From Bryobacteraceae bacterium (lineage in GTDB: Bacteria > Acidobacteriota > Terriglobia > Bryobacterales > Bryobacteraceae), in contig JAICJH010000011.1 in the NCBI GenBank assembly GCA_025928545.1, positions 56,998 through 120,997 of the forward strand: a stretch of DNA of 64,000 nt, in the 5' to 3' direction. Numbering within the stretch: the stretch's first letter is position 1; each line of letters begins with the position of its first letter. Under the pieces are notes generated by a model. The model was not told where the DNA came from and ran no database searches. It saw only the letters and a program-made list of their open reading frames with translations. The position numbers and the translations under genes were made by a program. Positions 9,182 to 17,014 of the stretch are shown piece by piece.

Positions 9182-9894
9182 TGCAATTCTCCCAGCAGAT
9201 ACGTGAACCAGGTATCGTCACGCTCCACGCCGATCACGGCCAGTCCGCGCCCAAACGCCGCTTCAAACTCCCCGGCCACTTCGCTTTGAATCAGCCGCGC
9301 CCGCGCCGGATCTTTCATTCGGATCTCCCCGATATCCACCGGTAGCCGCACTCCCCCGCTCACTGCGCCGCGTTCGATCGCGCGCCCGATCCACCACTCC
9401 GCCACGCACCAGTCCGTCGGCAATCCTCCCGAAAGCGTGCTGCTCGTCGCGCCGTACAGGTTGGGTATGTACCGCCGCACAACAGCCCCCAGCCGTCCGA
9501 TGTTGAAATATGCATTCTTGATTTCAAGCGGATCGAAGGTCCACTCGATCAAATCGATTCCGCGCGCCAGCGCCTTTTCGCGTTGGTGCAGCTTGAGCCG
9601 CCTCCCCAGTCCCGAATTCCTGTATTCCGGCAGCACTCCCAGCATGTGGCTATGCAGATAGGGCCTGGTATCGGCCTTCACACCCGGAATCGCCAGGCAA
9701 AACGCCACCATCCGGCCGTCATCGTAAGCGCCAAAAACCTGTCCGCCGATTTTCGACGCGACGACAAAAAAGCGCACCGGCAGCAAATCCACGTCGCTGA
9801 AACCCCAGATCGTCTCCTGTAGTTTCACCACTTCACGGAACTGTTCGACGCTGACCAGATCCTCGATCGCGATGGCCCCTCCGCCGTCGCTCAT
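9178..9894 (-). CDS. GNAT family N-acyltransferase (COG3375-like)
   Basis: The 238-residue protein resembles the COG3375 group of predicted acetyltransferases: it starts with an LQETIWGFSDVDLLP segment, has the acyl-CoA-binding-type sequence MLGVLPEYRNSGLGRRLK (~residues 85-102, an R-x-x-G-L/I-G/A signature) and the characteristic IEWTFDPLEIKNAYFNIGRLG. Members of this group are often found beside enolase-superfamily N-succinylamino acid racemases, where they act as succinyl-CoA:D-amino acid N-succinyltransferases. Here it overlaps that gene by 4 bases and the upstream mazG by 4 bases. Substrate is inferred from context. Confidence 0.83.
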   Translation of the reverse strand: MSDGGGAIAIEDLVSVEQFREVVKLQETIWGFSDVDLLPVRFFVVASKIGGQVFGAYDDGRMVAFCLAIPGVKADTRPYLHSHMLGVLPEYRNSGLGRRLKLHQREKALARGIDLIEWTFDPLEIKNAYFNIGRLGAVVRRYIPNLYGATSSTLSGGLPTDWCVAEWWIGRAIERGAVSGGVRLPVDIGEIRMKDPARARLIQSEVAGEFEAAFGRGLAVIGVERDDTWFTYLLGELQ

Positions 9895-10712
9895 TTCTTC
9901 GCCTCCTGCCAGAGCGCTTCCAGCCGGTCGATCGGCGTGCCCGTCACGCCTTCACCCTGTTCGGAAAGCCGCCGTTCCACGTGCGCAAACCGCTTGCGGA
10001 ATTTGGCATTCGTCCTGCGCAGCGCCTGTTCCGGATCCACCTTCGCGAATCTTGCCAGATTCACGATCGTAAACATCAGATCGCCGAGTTCGTCTTCCAT
10101 CTCATCGGCCGACCCCGCTGCGCGAGCGGCGCGAAACTCCGCGATCTCTTCTTCCAGTTTCGCGATCACGTCCTCAGCGTTGCTCCAATCGAAGCCCGCC
10201 CGCGCCGCCCGCGACGAAATCTGTTGCGCTTCAATCAGCGCCGGCTGAGCTCTCGGAATTCCGTCCAGCAGCCCGGTCGGCTTGTCAGACCCGGCCTTTT
10301 CCGCGGATTTCACCGCTTCCCACAGCTTCAGAACATCATCCCCGGTCCGTGCCGTCTCTTCACCGAATATATGCGGGTGCCGCCTGATGAGCTTCTCATT
10401 GATCGCATCCAGACAATCCCCGATTGAAAACCGGTTCTCTTCCGAAGCCATCTGCGCGTAAAAAACCGCCTGCAGAATGTAATCCCCCAACTCCTCGCGC
10501 AGCCCGTCCCAGTCGCGGCGGTCGATCGCGTCGAGAACCTCGTAGGTCTCTTCTACCGTGAATTTCTTAATGGTGTCGAAGTTCTGCTCGCGGTCCCACG
10601 GGCAGCCATCCGGCGCACGCAGCCGCGCCATGATTTCGATGAGTTGCTGCAGCTTCTGACCAGCATTGCCTGAGTCTTCTGGCATTACGGAGGGTATTCC
10701 CAAATGTAACAC
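9891..10712 (-). CDS. mazG: Nucleoside triphosphate pyrophosphohydrolase MazG
   Basis: Hydrolyses (d)NTPs to monophosphates and pyrophosphate, a housecleaning and ppGpp-modulating enzyme. Two tandem MazG domains are visible: the first with RLRAPDGCPWDREQ and the metal-binding EETYEV...EELGDYILQAVFYAQ, the second with KLEEEIAEF...DELGDLMFTIVNLARF. Length (273) fits the two-domain E. coli type. The listed start is a GTG; an in-frame ATG at 10685 is an equally good start since neither has a convincing Shine-Dalgarno. It lies 30 bases after ribF and leads the 4-bp-overlap chain mazG-GNAT-menC-MFS. Confidence 0.94.
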   Translation of the reverse strand: MLHLGIPSVMPEDSGNAGQKLQQLIEIMARLRAPDGCPWDREQNFDTIKKFTVEETYEVLDAIDRRDWDGLREELGDYILQAVFYAQMASEENRFSIGDCLDAINEKLIRRHPHIFGEETARTGDDVLKLWEAVKSAEKAGSDKPTGLLDGIPRAQPALIEAQQISSRAARAGFDWSNAEDVIAKLEEEIAEFRAARAAGSADEMEDELGDLMFTIVNLARFAKVDPEQALRRTNAKFRKRFAHVERRLSEQGEGVTGTPIDRLEALWQEAKK

Positions 10713-10742
10713 TGTGGGCCAATACCGAGGCGCGTGCGTCGT

Positions 10743-11684
10743 TCAGCTGTTTTTCAAGCGGCGGTGAAGCCGCTTGGCGTATGCAACATCTTTCATGATG
10801 CGTGCGCGGAGGAGTTCCGGCGTGTCAAACTTTCTTTCCTCGCGAATGAATTTCAAAAAGCTGACTTCAATGCGCTGGGGCGTATGGCCGTCGAAGGGGT
10901 CCAGAAGGAAAGTCTCCCAGCTGAGATCGCGGCCTTCAAAAGTGGGGCGATAGCCCACGTTCGTCACGGAATGCCATGTCTCACCTGATTCGAGATCGCG
11001 CGTCCGGGTCACGTAGACACCCGTGGCCGGGAGAAGCTCGTTCTCGGGCTCGATGTTCAGGGTGGGCACCGTCTGCTTCGAGCCAACCCCATGGCCTTTG
11101 ACTACCGGTCCTTCCAGCGCGAATGGGGCGCCCAGCATGCGGCATGCGCGGGACACCTGGCCATTTTGGATCAGTTGACGGATCGCAGTGCTGCTGATGC
11201 GCTGGCCGCCCTGGAGAATTACTCCGGCCGATTCCACTTCGAAGCCGAAGCGCTCGCCCAGTGTGCGGAGGGTTCGGATGTCGCCGGCCTGCTTGTGGCC
11301 AAAGCGAAAATCCTCGCCAACGATCACCACCCGCGTATGCAGCGTGTCGGACAGGATGCTTCGAACGAACTGCTCCGGTGAAAGGCGGGCAAGATCGGTG
11401 GAAAACGGCAGCAGCATGGCGGCCTCCACGCCTTCCGCTTCCATCCGGCGCAGGCGCTGCCTGATGGTCCCGATCAGTTTCGGCGCTCGTTCGGGAGCCA
11501 GCACGCGGGCGGGGTGCGGATCGAAAGTCAGCACGGCGGGTATGAAATCGCGCTCGCGTGCGATAGCCGCGACCCTGCGGAGGATTTCGCGATGCCCCGC
11601 ATGAACACCATCGAAATTACCGATGGCCAGCACGCAGGGGCCGAAGTCCGCCGGAACTTCGGAGACAACTCGAAAAGCTCTCAT
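10743..11684 (-). CDS. ribF: Bifunctional riboflavin kinase/FAD synthetase
   Basis: Phosphorylates riboflavin to FMN and adenylylates FMN to FAD. The N-terminal nucleotidyltransferase domain has VLAIGNFDGVHAGHREIL (residues ~18-35, the G-x-F-D-G-x-H-x-G-H signature) and ISSTAIRQLIQNG. The C-terminal flavokinase domain shows VVKGHGVGSKQTVPTLNIEP, the PTLNI-type motif being diagnostic, then GVYVTRTR and NVGYRPTF. Length (313) is typical. Its start overlaps the PhnP-like gene by ATGA. Riboflavin genes are thus split between two opposite operons of the window (ribD/ribE at 4.3-6.1 kb, ribF here). Confidence 0.95.
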   Translation of the reverse strand: MRAFRVVSEVPADFGPCVLAIGNFDGVHAGHREILRRVAAIARERDFIPAVLTFDPHPARVLAPERAPKLIGTIRQRLRRMEAEGVEAAMLLPFSTDLARLSPEQFVRSILSDTLHTRVVIVGEDFRFGHKQAGDIRTLRTLGERFGFEVESAGVILQGGQRISSTAIRQLIQNGQVSRACRMLGAPFALEGPVVKGHGVGSKQTVPTLNIEPENELLPATGVYVTRTRDLESGETWHSVTNVGYRPTFEGRDLSWETFLLDPFDGHTPQRIEVSFLKFIREERKFDTPELLRARIMKDVAYAKRLHRRLKNS

Positions 11685-12481
11685 GCGGCGGCGGTCGCCT
11701 CGTTCACTTCGATCTCCAGACCGTCATAGGCGAGCGCAACGCCATGTGGCAAGGTTTCTTCGGTGGCCGCATGCGGGACGTCGTGGGACATATGAGTGAA
11801 GAAAGTGCGCCTGGCTTGGATTCGCTCAGCGGACGCTACGGAAGTGGCGACCGTGGAATGCGTGGGATGTTCTTTGTGGCGCAGGGCATCGAGAAAAAGA
11901 ACATCGAGGCCGGAGAGTTTCGCGATGGAAGATTCCGGCACCGCGTTGTGGTCGGTCAGATAGGCGGCAGCGCCAAAACGAAAACCGTAGATCCGCTCGC
12001 GGCCGTGCATCACAGGTATGGGCTGAAAGGTGAGGCCGAAGACGTCGAACGGATCGTCTCCAATGAGATTCACGTCTAACTGGGGAACGTGAGTCTTGAA
12101 TTCACGGTCATCGAACGCGTAGGAGAAAACGCGGCGAATCGTTTCGAAAGTGGCTGGCGCGGCATAGAGCGGAATCGTGCCCTGGCGGTAATTGAAGGGG
12201 CGAACGTCATCGAGGCCGAGGATGTGATCGGCGTGGCTGTGCGTGTAGATGATGGCATCGAGACGCGGGATTCGTGCGGCGAGCATCTGAGCCCGGAAGT
12301 CAGGGGTGGTGTCGATCAGGATGTTGCGAGTCGCGCTGCCAGGAGCGGTATGGCGAATCAGAATAGACGGGCGAAGGCGGGTATCGCGCGGATCCGTGGA
12401 ACGGCAGACATCGCAGGAACAACCGATGGTGGGCACGCCGGAACTGGTGCCGGAACCGAGCACCCTGATGGAGAGAGACAT
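11681..12481 (-). CDS. MBL-fold metallo-hydrolase, PhnP-like
   Basis: A 266-residue metallo-beta-lactamase-fold phosphodiesterase. It begins with VLGSGTSSGVPTIGCSCDVC (residues ~7-26), the Cys-rich opening typical of PhnP-like cyclic phosphodiesterases, where a second zinc site is built from cysteines. The catalytic motif THSHADHILGLDD (~81-93) is complete and further ligands lie in VMHGRERIYG and FLDALRHKEHP. PhnP itself works in phosphonate breakdown, but the linked genes here (DUF1844, ribF, mazG) point to a general cyclic-phosphate or nucleotide repair role. The start ATG abuts the DUF1844 stop (TAAATG), and the stop overlaps ribF. Confidence 0.88.
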   Translation of the reverse strand: MSLSIRVLGSGTSSGVPTIGCSCDVCRSTDPRDTRLRPSILIRHTAPGSATRNILIDTTPDFRAQMLAARIPRLDAIIYTHSHADHILGLDDVRPFNYRQGTIPLYAAPATFETIRRVFSYAFDDREFKTHVPQLDVNLIGDDPFDVFGLTFQPIPVMHGRERIYGFRFGAAAYLTDHNAVPESSIAKLSGLDVLFLDALRHKEHPTHSTVATSVASAERIQARRTFFTHMSHDVPHAATEETLPHGVALAYDGLEIEVNEATAAA

Positions 12482-12784
12482 TTAAGCGGTATGGGCTTGT
12501 TTAGCCTGCACCCAGCGAAAGCGAAGTTCGGTTACGGAACTATCCAGGCTGCGTTGCTCATCGGGAGAAAGATTGCCTTTGGTTTTCTCCTGCAGCATCG
12601 CCAAAAGATCGATGTTGTGACGGCCGAGCTCGAAATCCGGTTTGCGGGAGTCGTCGCTGAACGGGAGCAGGCCCATGTTCAGTTCAGCCTGGAGGCGGAG
12701 AGAGTACACCAGGAAATCGAAATCGGGAGGAGGTAATTCGGGACGGCCATCTTCCTGGTCGTCGTCGATTTCATCAGGGAACAT
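12482..12784 (-). CDS. DUF1844 domain protein
   Basis: A 100-residue soluble acidic protein with the DUF1844 pattern: DFDFLVYSLRLQAELNMGLLPF, then a helix with IDLLAMLQEKTKGNLSPDEQ and a C-terminal VTELRFRWVQAK. Proteins of this family are widespread in Acidobacteria, Planctomycetes and Deltaproteobacteria, and no function is established. It is the first gene of the operon that continues through the PhnP-like hydrolase, ribF and mazG, with no gap to its neighbour. Confidence 0.85.
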   Translation of the reverse strand: MFPDEIDDDQEDGRPELPPPDFDFLVYSLRLQAELNMGLLPFSDDSRKPDFELGRHNIDLLAMLQEKTKGNLSPDEQRSLDSSVTELRFRWVQAKQAHTA

Positions 12785-12863
12785 AGATCCAGTTTACTCA
12801 ATAAACATCGGGCGCGGCCTCAGTCAAGGGTGCGCGTTTTTATCCGCGCACCCGCACAATCCG

Positions 12864-13286
12864 TCAGACCAGTTTCGCGTCCATCGTAATGTTCGTATTC
12901 AACACCCTCGAAACCGGACATCCCTTCTTCGCGTTCTGGGCCGCTTCGTTGAACTTCGCCTGATCCGCGCCCGGAATCTTCACCGAGACATCCAGATGAA
13001 TTGCCGTGATCGTAAAACCCGCGTCGGTCTTCTCGAGAGTCAGGGAGGCCTTCGTGTCGATCGACTCGGCGGTCATACCCGCATTCCCCAACTGGCCCGA
13101 AAGCGCCATGCTGAAGCAACCCGCGTGGGCCGCGGCAATCAGTTCCTCGGGATTTGTTCCCGCGCCATTCTCAAACCGCGTTGAGAACGAATACTGTGTA
13201 TCCTTCAGAACCCCGCTCGCTGTGGAAACGGTGCCTTTTCCGTCTTTCAAACCACCGGCCCAATGGGCGCTGGCTGTACGTGTCAT
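12864..13286 (-). CDS. OsmC family peroxiredoxin
   Basis: Thiol-dependent hydroperoxide reductase of the OsmC/Ohr superfamily. The two reactive cysteines sit in [10 protein letters not shown] (~residue 54) and [10 protein letters not shown] (~residue 122), the usual pair; [14 protein letters not shown] is the family fingerprint of the OsmC branch. The ATG at 13286 was chosen because AGGAG lies 10 bases before it; an in-frame TTG at 13295 is almost on top of that Shine-Dalgarno and is unlikely. It stands alone between the DUF1844 operon and the ABC-F gene, both also on the minus strand. Confidence 0.93.
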   Translation of the reverse strand: MTRTASAHWAGGLKDGKGTVSTASGVLKDTQYSFSTRFENGAGTNPEELIAAAHAGCFSMALSGQLGNAGMTAESIDTKASLTLEKTDAGFTITAIHLDVSVKIPGADQAKFNEAAQNAKKGCPVSRVLNTNITMDAKLV

Positions 13287-13322
13287 CGTGATCAATCTCC
13301 TGTGTGGATGTTCGTTTGGACT

Positions 13323-14960
13323 TTACGAGTAAATTCCGGGCGCTTCGTGTCCCAGTGTCTGTACATATTCAATGTACGACCCCGGATACACTCGCGGCGT
13401 GCGCTCTTTCCCGCTTTCGCCGCCCAACTCCAGCACGCGCGATCCCAGCCCGCGCAGGAACGTGCGGTCATGCGAGACGAACACCATCGTGCCTTCGAAG
13501 TCCTTGAGTGCGTCGATCAGCATTTCCTTCGTCGCCAGATCCAGATGGTTCGTCGGCTCATCCAGCACCAGGAAGTTCGGCGGGTTGTAAAGCATCCGCG
13601 CCATCGCCAGCCGCGACTTTTCTCCGCCCGAAAGCGAACGGATCTTCTTATCCACGTCGTCGCCCGAAAACTGAAAGGCTCCTGCCAGCGAACGCAGGCT
13701 CCCGATGCCGTCCTGCGGAAAGTCCTGCTGCAGTTGTTCCAGAATCGTCAGATCGGGATTCAGCACGTCGAGCGACTGCTGCGCGAAATATCCCATCGTG
13801 AGGCTCGCTCCCAGTTGCACGGTGCCGCTGTCGGGTTGGCTTGCGCCGGATATCATTTTCAGGAGCGTCGTCTTTCCGGCTCCGTTGCGCCCCATCACGG
13901 CCCACCGTTCCCCGCGCCGGATTGTCAGGCTGAAGCCGTCGTAGATCACTCTCGGTCCGTAGCTCTTTTTCAGATCTTCCATTACCGCGACCTGATCGCC
14001 CGATCGCGCCGGAACCCGGAACTCGAACTTCACCACCGTGCGCTTCTTCGGCAGCTCAATCTTCTCGATCTTGTCCAGTGCCTTGATCCGGCTCTGCACC
14101 TGCGCCGCTTTCGCCGCATGGGTCTTGAAACGCTCGATGAACCGCTGTTCCTTCGCCAGCATCGATTGCTGCCGCGCGAATGCCGCCTGCTGATTGCTGT
14201 CCCGGATCGCGCGTTCACGCTCGTAGAAATCATAGTTCCCCGAATAAACGGTGATTTCTCCGGCGTCGATCTCCGCGATCTTCGAGACGATCCGGTTCAT
14301 GAATTCCCGGTCGTGCGAGGTCATCAGCAGCGCGCCATCGAAGTTCTTCAGGAACTGTTCCAGCCAGATGATGGATTCCAGATCCAGGTGGTTCGTCGGT
14401 TCGTCCATCAGCAACACGTCCGGACGCCCCAGCAGCACCCGCGCCAGCGCTACGCGCATCTTCCAGCCGCCGGAAAGCGCGCCCACGTCGCCATCGATCT
14501 GATCGTCGGCGAAACCAAGTCCGTGCAGCACCTCGCGCGCCTGCGCTTCGAGCGTGTAGCCGCCCAGGTGCTCGTACTCTTCCTGCACGTCGCCGAACCG
14601 GGCCAGAATCGTATCCATTTCATCGGCGCGCGCCGGATCTTCGAGCGCGTGTTGCAGCGCTTCCAGTTCGTGATGCAGATCGCCCGCCCGGCCGCTTCCC
14701 GCGATTGCTTCGTCCAGCACCGAACGGCCGGCCATTTCCTCGACATCCTGGCGGAAATATCCGATCGTGAGTTTCTTCGGCACGGAAACGTCGCCATCGT
14801 CCGGCGATTCCTCCCCCACCACCATACGAAAAAGCGTGGTCTTTCCCGAGCCGTTCGGCCCCACCAGCCCGACCTTCTCACCGGGGTTCAACTGGAACGA
14901 GGTTTCAACGAAAATGAGTTGCTTGCCGTACTGCTTGCTGATATTGGAAAAAGAGATCAT
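13323..14960 (-). CDS. ABC-F family ATPase
   Basis: A soluble 545-residue protein with two ABC ATPase domains and no membrane part, the ABC-F layout (ribosome-associated translation factors and ribosome-protection resistance proteins). First cassette: Walker [10 protein letters not shown] (~residues 35-43), signature [13 protein letters not shown], Walker [14 protein letters not shown]. An interdomain linker rich in Lys/Arg and Gln (~240-320) follows. Second cassette: [33 protein letters not shown]. Length is that of the Uup/YdiF/EttA group; which subgroup cannot be fixed without a tree. Its upstream region holds a long inverted repeat (15017-15080). Confidence 0.93.
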   Translation of the reverse strand: MISFSNISKQYGKQLIFVETSFQLNPGEKVGLVGPNGSGKTTLFRMVVGEESPDDGDVSVPKKLTIGYFRQDVEEMAGRSVLDEAIAGSGRAGDLHHELEALQHALEDPARADEMDTILARFGDVQEEYEHLGGYTLEAQAREVLHGLGFADDQIDGDVGALSGGWKMRVALARVLLGRPDVLLMDEPTNHLDLESIIWLEQFLKNFDGALLMTSHDREFMNRIVSKIAEIDAGEITVYSGNYDFYERERAIRDSNQQAAFARQQSMLAKEQRFIERFKTHAAKAAQVQSRIKALDKIEKIELPKKRTVVKFEFRVPARSGDQVAVMEDLKKSYGPRVIYDGFSLTIRRGERWAVMGRNGAGKTTLLKMISGASQPDSGTVQLGASLTMGYFAQQSLDVLNPDLTILEQLQQDFPQDGIGSLRSLAGAFQFSGDDVDKKIRSLSGGEKSRLAMARMLYNPPNFLVLDEPTNHLDLATKEMLIDALKDFEGTMVFVSHDRTFLRGLGSRVLELGGESGKERTPRVYPGSYIEYVQTLGHEAPGIYS

Positions 14961-15016
14961 CCGGAATTACCAAGCTACCAGCGGGAGTGCCGCGAGAGAA
15001 CGCCAGGTGAGAAGAG

Positions 15017-15080
15017 AAGCGGTAGTCTTTCCCTGATGTGTCCGGTAACACTTTCCGGCATAAGTCAGGGATAGCCGCTT
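15017..15080. promoter_or_regulatory. Nested inverted repeat in the ABC-F leader / divergent intergenic region
   Basis: Three arms nest around one centre: AAGCGG (15017) with CCGCTT (15075), TCCCTGA (15030-15036) with TCAGGGA (15065-15071), and an inner CCGG/CCGG pair. The structure lies about 57 bases before the ABC-F start and about 70 bases before the divergent gene at 15149. On the minus strand it would fold in the ABC-F 5' leader and is followed by CTCTTCTC. ABC-F resistance genes are known to be controlled by leader attenuation, so a regulatory hairpin is a reasonable but unproven reading. It could also be a DNA-binding site. Confidence 0.45.
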
Positions 15081-15148
15081 AGTCATAAGAAAATACGGCA
15101 CTTACAAATTGGCTATTCCGTTGCGTTAAGAGAGCGCGGAGGCAGTAT

Positions 15149-16069
15149 ATGAACGCAGACGGATCTTTCAATCGCGGACCGGTAGATGATTATCAGGAAC
15201 CCTCGAACGTAGTTGTCAACAACCATCGATCGAATTGGCCAGCGGCCGCGCTTGCCATCGGGCTCGTGGCGGTAGCAGGCTTCTCCTTCTACCAGTACTC
15301 GCAGGTGAATGGTCTGCGTCAGGAACTTTCCGATAACCAGGAAAAACAGGCTTCGGAAGTGCAGTCGCAGCTCGCGGCGCAGAATAATGCGCTCAAGGGA
15401 ACGGTTTCCGATCTTCAGGCGAAACTCACCGAAGCCGAGCAGCAGACTAACCAGTCGCTTGCTAAATTCCAGACCGCTGCGCAGCGTCACGCGGATGCGG
15501 CCGCAGGAAAGGTGCAGCAATCGCTCGAAAAGAAATCGGCCGCGCAGCAGGAAGCGTTTAACGCGGAACTCGCCGGTGTGAAGAACGCGACGTCGGATGT
15601 GTCGACGAAGATCGATGGCGTCGGCGCCTCGGTCGATACCGTGAAAACGGATCTCGCTTCAACGAAGGCCGTGGTCGATAAGACCGCTGCGGATCTCCAG
15701 CGCACCAGTGGAGACATGGGTGTGATGAGCGGTCTGATCGCCACCAACGGAAAAGAAATCCAGGAACTTCGCGCCCTCGGTGATCGCAATATCTATGAAT
15801 TTACGATTGCGAAGAAGAGCGGCATGCAGAAGGTCGGCGATATCCAGATGCGCCTTACCAAGGCCGATGCCAAGCACAACCGCTTCACCATGGTTGTGAT
15901 GGCCGATGACAAGTTCATCGAGAAAAAGGATAAAACGACCAACGAGCCCGTCCAGTTCTACGCCGCCCATGGCGCGCGGACCCCGTACGAAGTCGTGGTG
16001 AACGAAGTCGGCAAGGATACCGTCAAGGGCTATCTCGCGACTCCGAAAGTAAGCACGGCAAGAAATTAA
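15149..16069 (+). CDS. Membrane-anchored coiled-coil protein, unknown function
   Basis: A 306-residue protein I do not recognise. A soluble N-terminus of about 28 residues is followed by one transmembrane helix (PAAALAIGLVAVAGFSFY, ~31-48), then a long Ala/Gln/Lys-rich coiled coil (~55-210). The last 90 residues form a compact domain starting EFTIAKKSGMQKVGDIQMRL and including YAAHGARTPYEVVVNEV, which looks like a beta-rich periplasmic domain. A good ribosome-binding site GGAGG (15138-15142) precedes the ATG. The gene is a single transcription unit ended by the strong hairpin at 16104. A role in envelope architecture is plausible but only inferred from topology. Confidence 0.75.
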   Translation: MNADGSFNRGPVDDYQEPSNVVVNNHRSNWPAAALAIGLVAVAGFSFYQYSQVNGLRQELSDNQEKQASEVQSQLAAQNNALKGTVSDLQAKLTEAEQQTNQSLAKFQTAAQRHADAAAGKVQQSLEKKSAAQQEAFNAELAGVKNATSDVSTKIDGVGASVDTVKTDLASTKAVVDKTAADLQRTSGDMGVMSGLIATNGKEIQELRALGDRNIYEFTIAKKSGMQKVGDIQMRLTKADAKHNRFTMVVMADDKFIEKKDKTTNEPVQFYAAHGARTPYEVVVNEVGKDTVKGYLATPKVSTARN

Positions 16070-16103
16070 CTGACGCGGTCCACAACCCGGTGTTGTGAAC
16101 TTT

Positions 16104-16132
16104 GGCCGGCTCGCTGCTTCAGCGAGCCGGCC
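16104..16132 (+). terminator. Strong rho-independent-like terminator
   Basis: A perfect 13-bp stem GGCCGGCTCGCTG/CAGCGAGCCGGCC with a CTT loop, followed by ATTCGTTTTT. It lies 35 bases after the stop at 16069. A weaker hairpin CACAAC/GTTGTG precedes it at 16081-16097. The U-tract at its 3' side is also the start of the first repeat of the array at 16137. Confidence 0.8.
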
Positions 16133-16136
16133 ATTC

Positions 16137-16452
16137 GTTTTTACAAAACGAACCTGGCGCGGAGACAATCACCCGAACGGCGCAGCGAGCCGGAAAATTG
16201 GTTTTTACAAAACGAACCCACGCGGCACGCGGGCAACTTAAAGGGGGGAGCGGCGTTTTTACAAAACGAACCTGGCCCGAGACGACCCGGATCTGCGCGG
16301 CGAGCTGCGCAATTCGCGTTTTTACAAAACGAACCCACGGGGCACGCGGGCAACTTAAGGGGGGAGGGGCGTTTTTACAAAACGAACCTGGCACGGACAC
16401 AATCACCCGAACCGCGCACCGGGCTGAGAAATTGGTTTTTACAAAACGAACC
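16137..16452. repeat. Nested tandem repeat array, core GTTTTTACAAAACGAACC
   Basis: Six identical copies of the 18-bp core start at 16137, 16201, 16255, 16318, 16371 and 16435, so the spacing alternates 64, 54, 63, 53, 64. The core contains an inverted repeat GTTTT-TAC-AAAAC. The segments between cores alternate between two types: a ~46-bp type beginning TGGC and a ~36-bp type beginning CAC and holding GCACGCGGGCAACTTAA plus a G-run. The true unit is therefore a ~117-bp dimer repeated about 2.7 times. No coding function is supported. It lies in a 945-bp gene-poor gap. Confidence 0.9.
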
Positions 16453-16608
16453 CACCCGGCTCGGGGGCAAGTTACCAGCGAGGCGAGCGGGCGAAATATT
16501 CAAATTCAACAAGTTCCTGTTGGAAGCGCTGATGCAGGCAGCCTGGGCGGCTTCACGAACGCGTGAGAAGCAAAGCTCGCACCGCATCATGCCAGACGCC
16601 TGCGGCAG
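16453..16608. other. Non-coding tail after the repeat array
   Basis: After the last repeat core the B-type segment loses similarity after about 20 bases (CACCCGGCTCGGGGGCAAG), and the remaining sequence up to the coding remnant at 16609 shows no gene or recognisable site. Confidence 0.4.
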
Positions 16609-16857
16609 TTAGGCGCGGACGATCAGCTTGTCAGCGAACTCCTCAGTCGATTGCATCGGAATCAACCCTCTGACGATTCCGTAGCCGTCCAGCACGAAGA
16701 CACACTCCCGGTGCCGGACAGGATTCGCAGAACCTGCCCGGCAAAAATATGCCGCGGCGCGCTGGGATTCCGGGCTGGCCAAACGCGCATTCAGGAATAT
16801 TCGGTTGTCAAGGATCCATCGGCCGGAGCTCGTTGTCGGGAGGCGACCGTAAACACA
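16609..16857 (-). pseudogene. Coding remnant without a start, unrecognised
   Basis: An 82-residue open frame between stop codons whose product looks like real protein in composition: WILDNRIFLNARLASPE near the start, then ECVFVLDGYGIVRGLIP and a tail STEEFADKLIVRA before TAA. There is no ATG, GTG or TTG near its 5' end and no Shine-Dalgarno. I read it as the 3' end of a decayed gene. I cannot name the family. A 109-residue frame on the opposite strand (16651-16980) has a less protein-like composition. Its position between the repeat array and the lone repeat copy at 16983 suggests the repeat moved or recombined here. Confidence 0.35.
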
Positions 16858-16982
16858 TCACCCGATTGCATTGGAGCACACCGAACGTTCGATCCGGACT
16901 GTGTTTTTTGGGAAGTTCATCAAAACACGCCAAATAGAGGCGCAAAATTGCTGAACTGGGTCTCACCGGAAGCGCGATAGGC

Positions 16983-17000
16983 CTTTTTACAAAACGAACC
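16983..17000. repeat. Isolated copy of the array core repeat
   Basis: Seventeen of 18 bases match the core of the 16137-16452 array (C replaces the first G), and the match continues into TGGCC, the start of the A-type spacer. It lies 14 bases beyond the stop codon of the minus-strand lipoprotein gene at 17015. Confidence 0.85.
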
Positions 17001-17014
17001 TGGCCGATTTGGGG

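Noticed and set aside
13263..15074. 603-residue open frame opposite the ABC-F gene
   Set aside because: Arg/His/Leu-rich shadow frame overlapping OsmC and ABC-F genes with intact motifs on the minus strand.
16119..16406. Open frames on the minus strand across the repeat array with repeated VRFVKT or GSFCKN peptides
   Set aside because: They arise only from the nucleotide repeat; unit lengths of 116-118 do not keep one reading frame and there is no ribosome-binding site.
16137..16452. CRISPR-like array of six repeats
   Set aside because: The core is only 18 bp, the spacers fall into two recurring types, and no cas gene is near.
16651..16980. 109-residue plus-strand frame in the repeat gap
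   Set aside because: No ribosome-binding site and irregular composition; the minus-strand remnant over the same bases looks more like protein.
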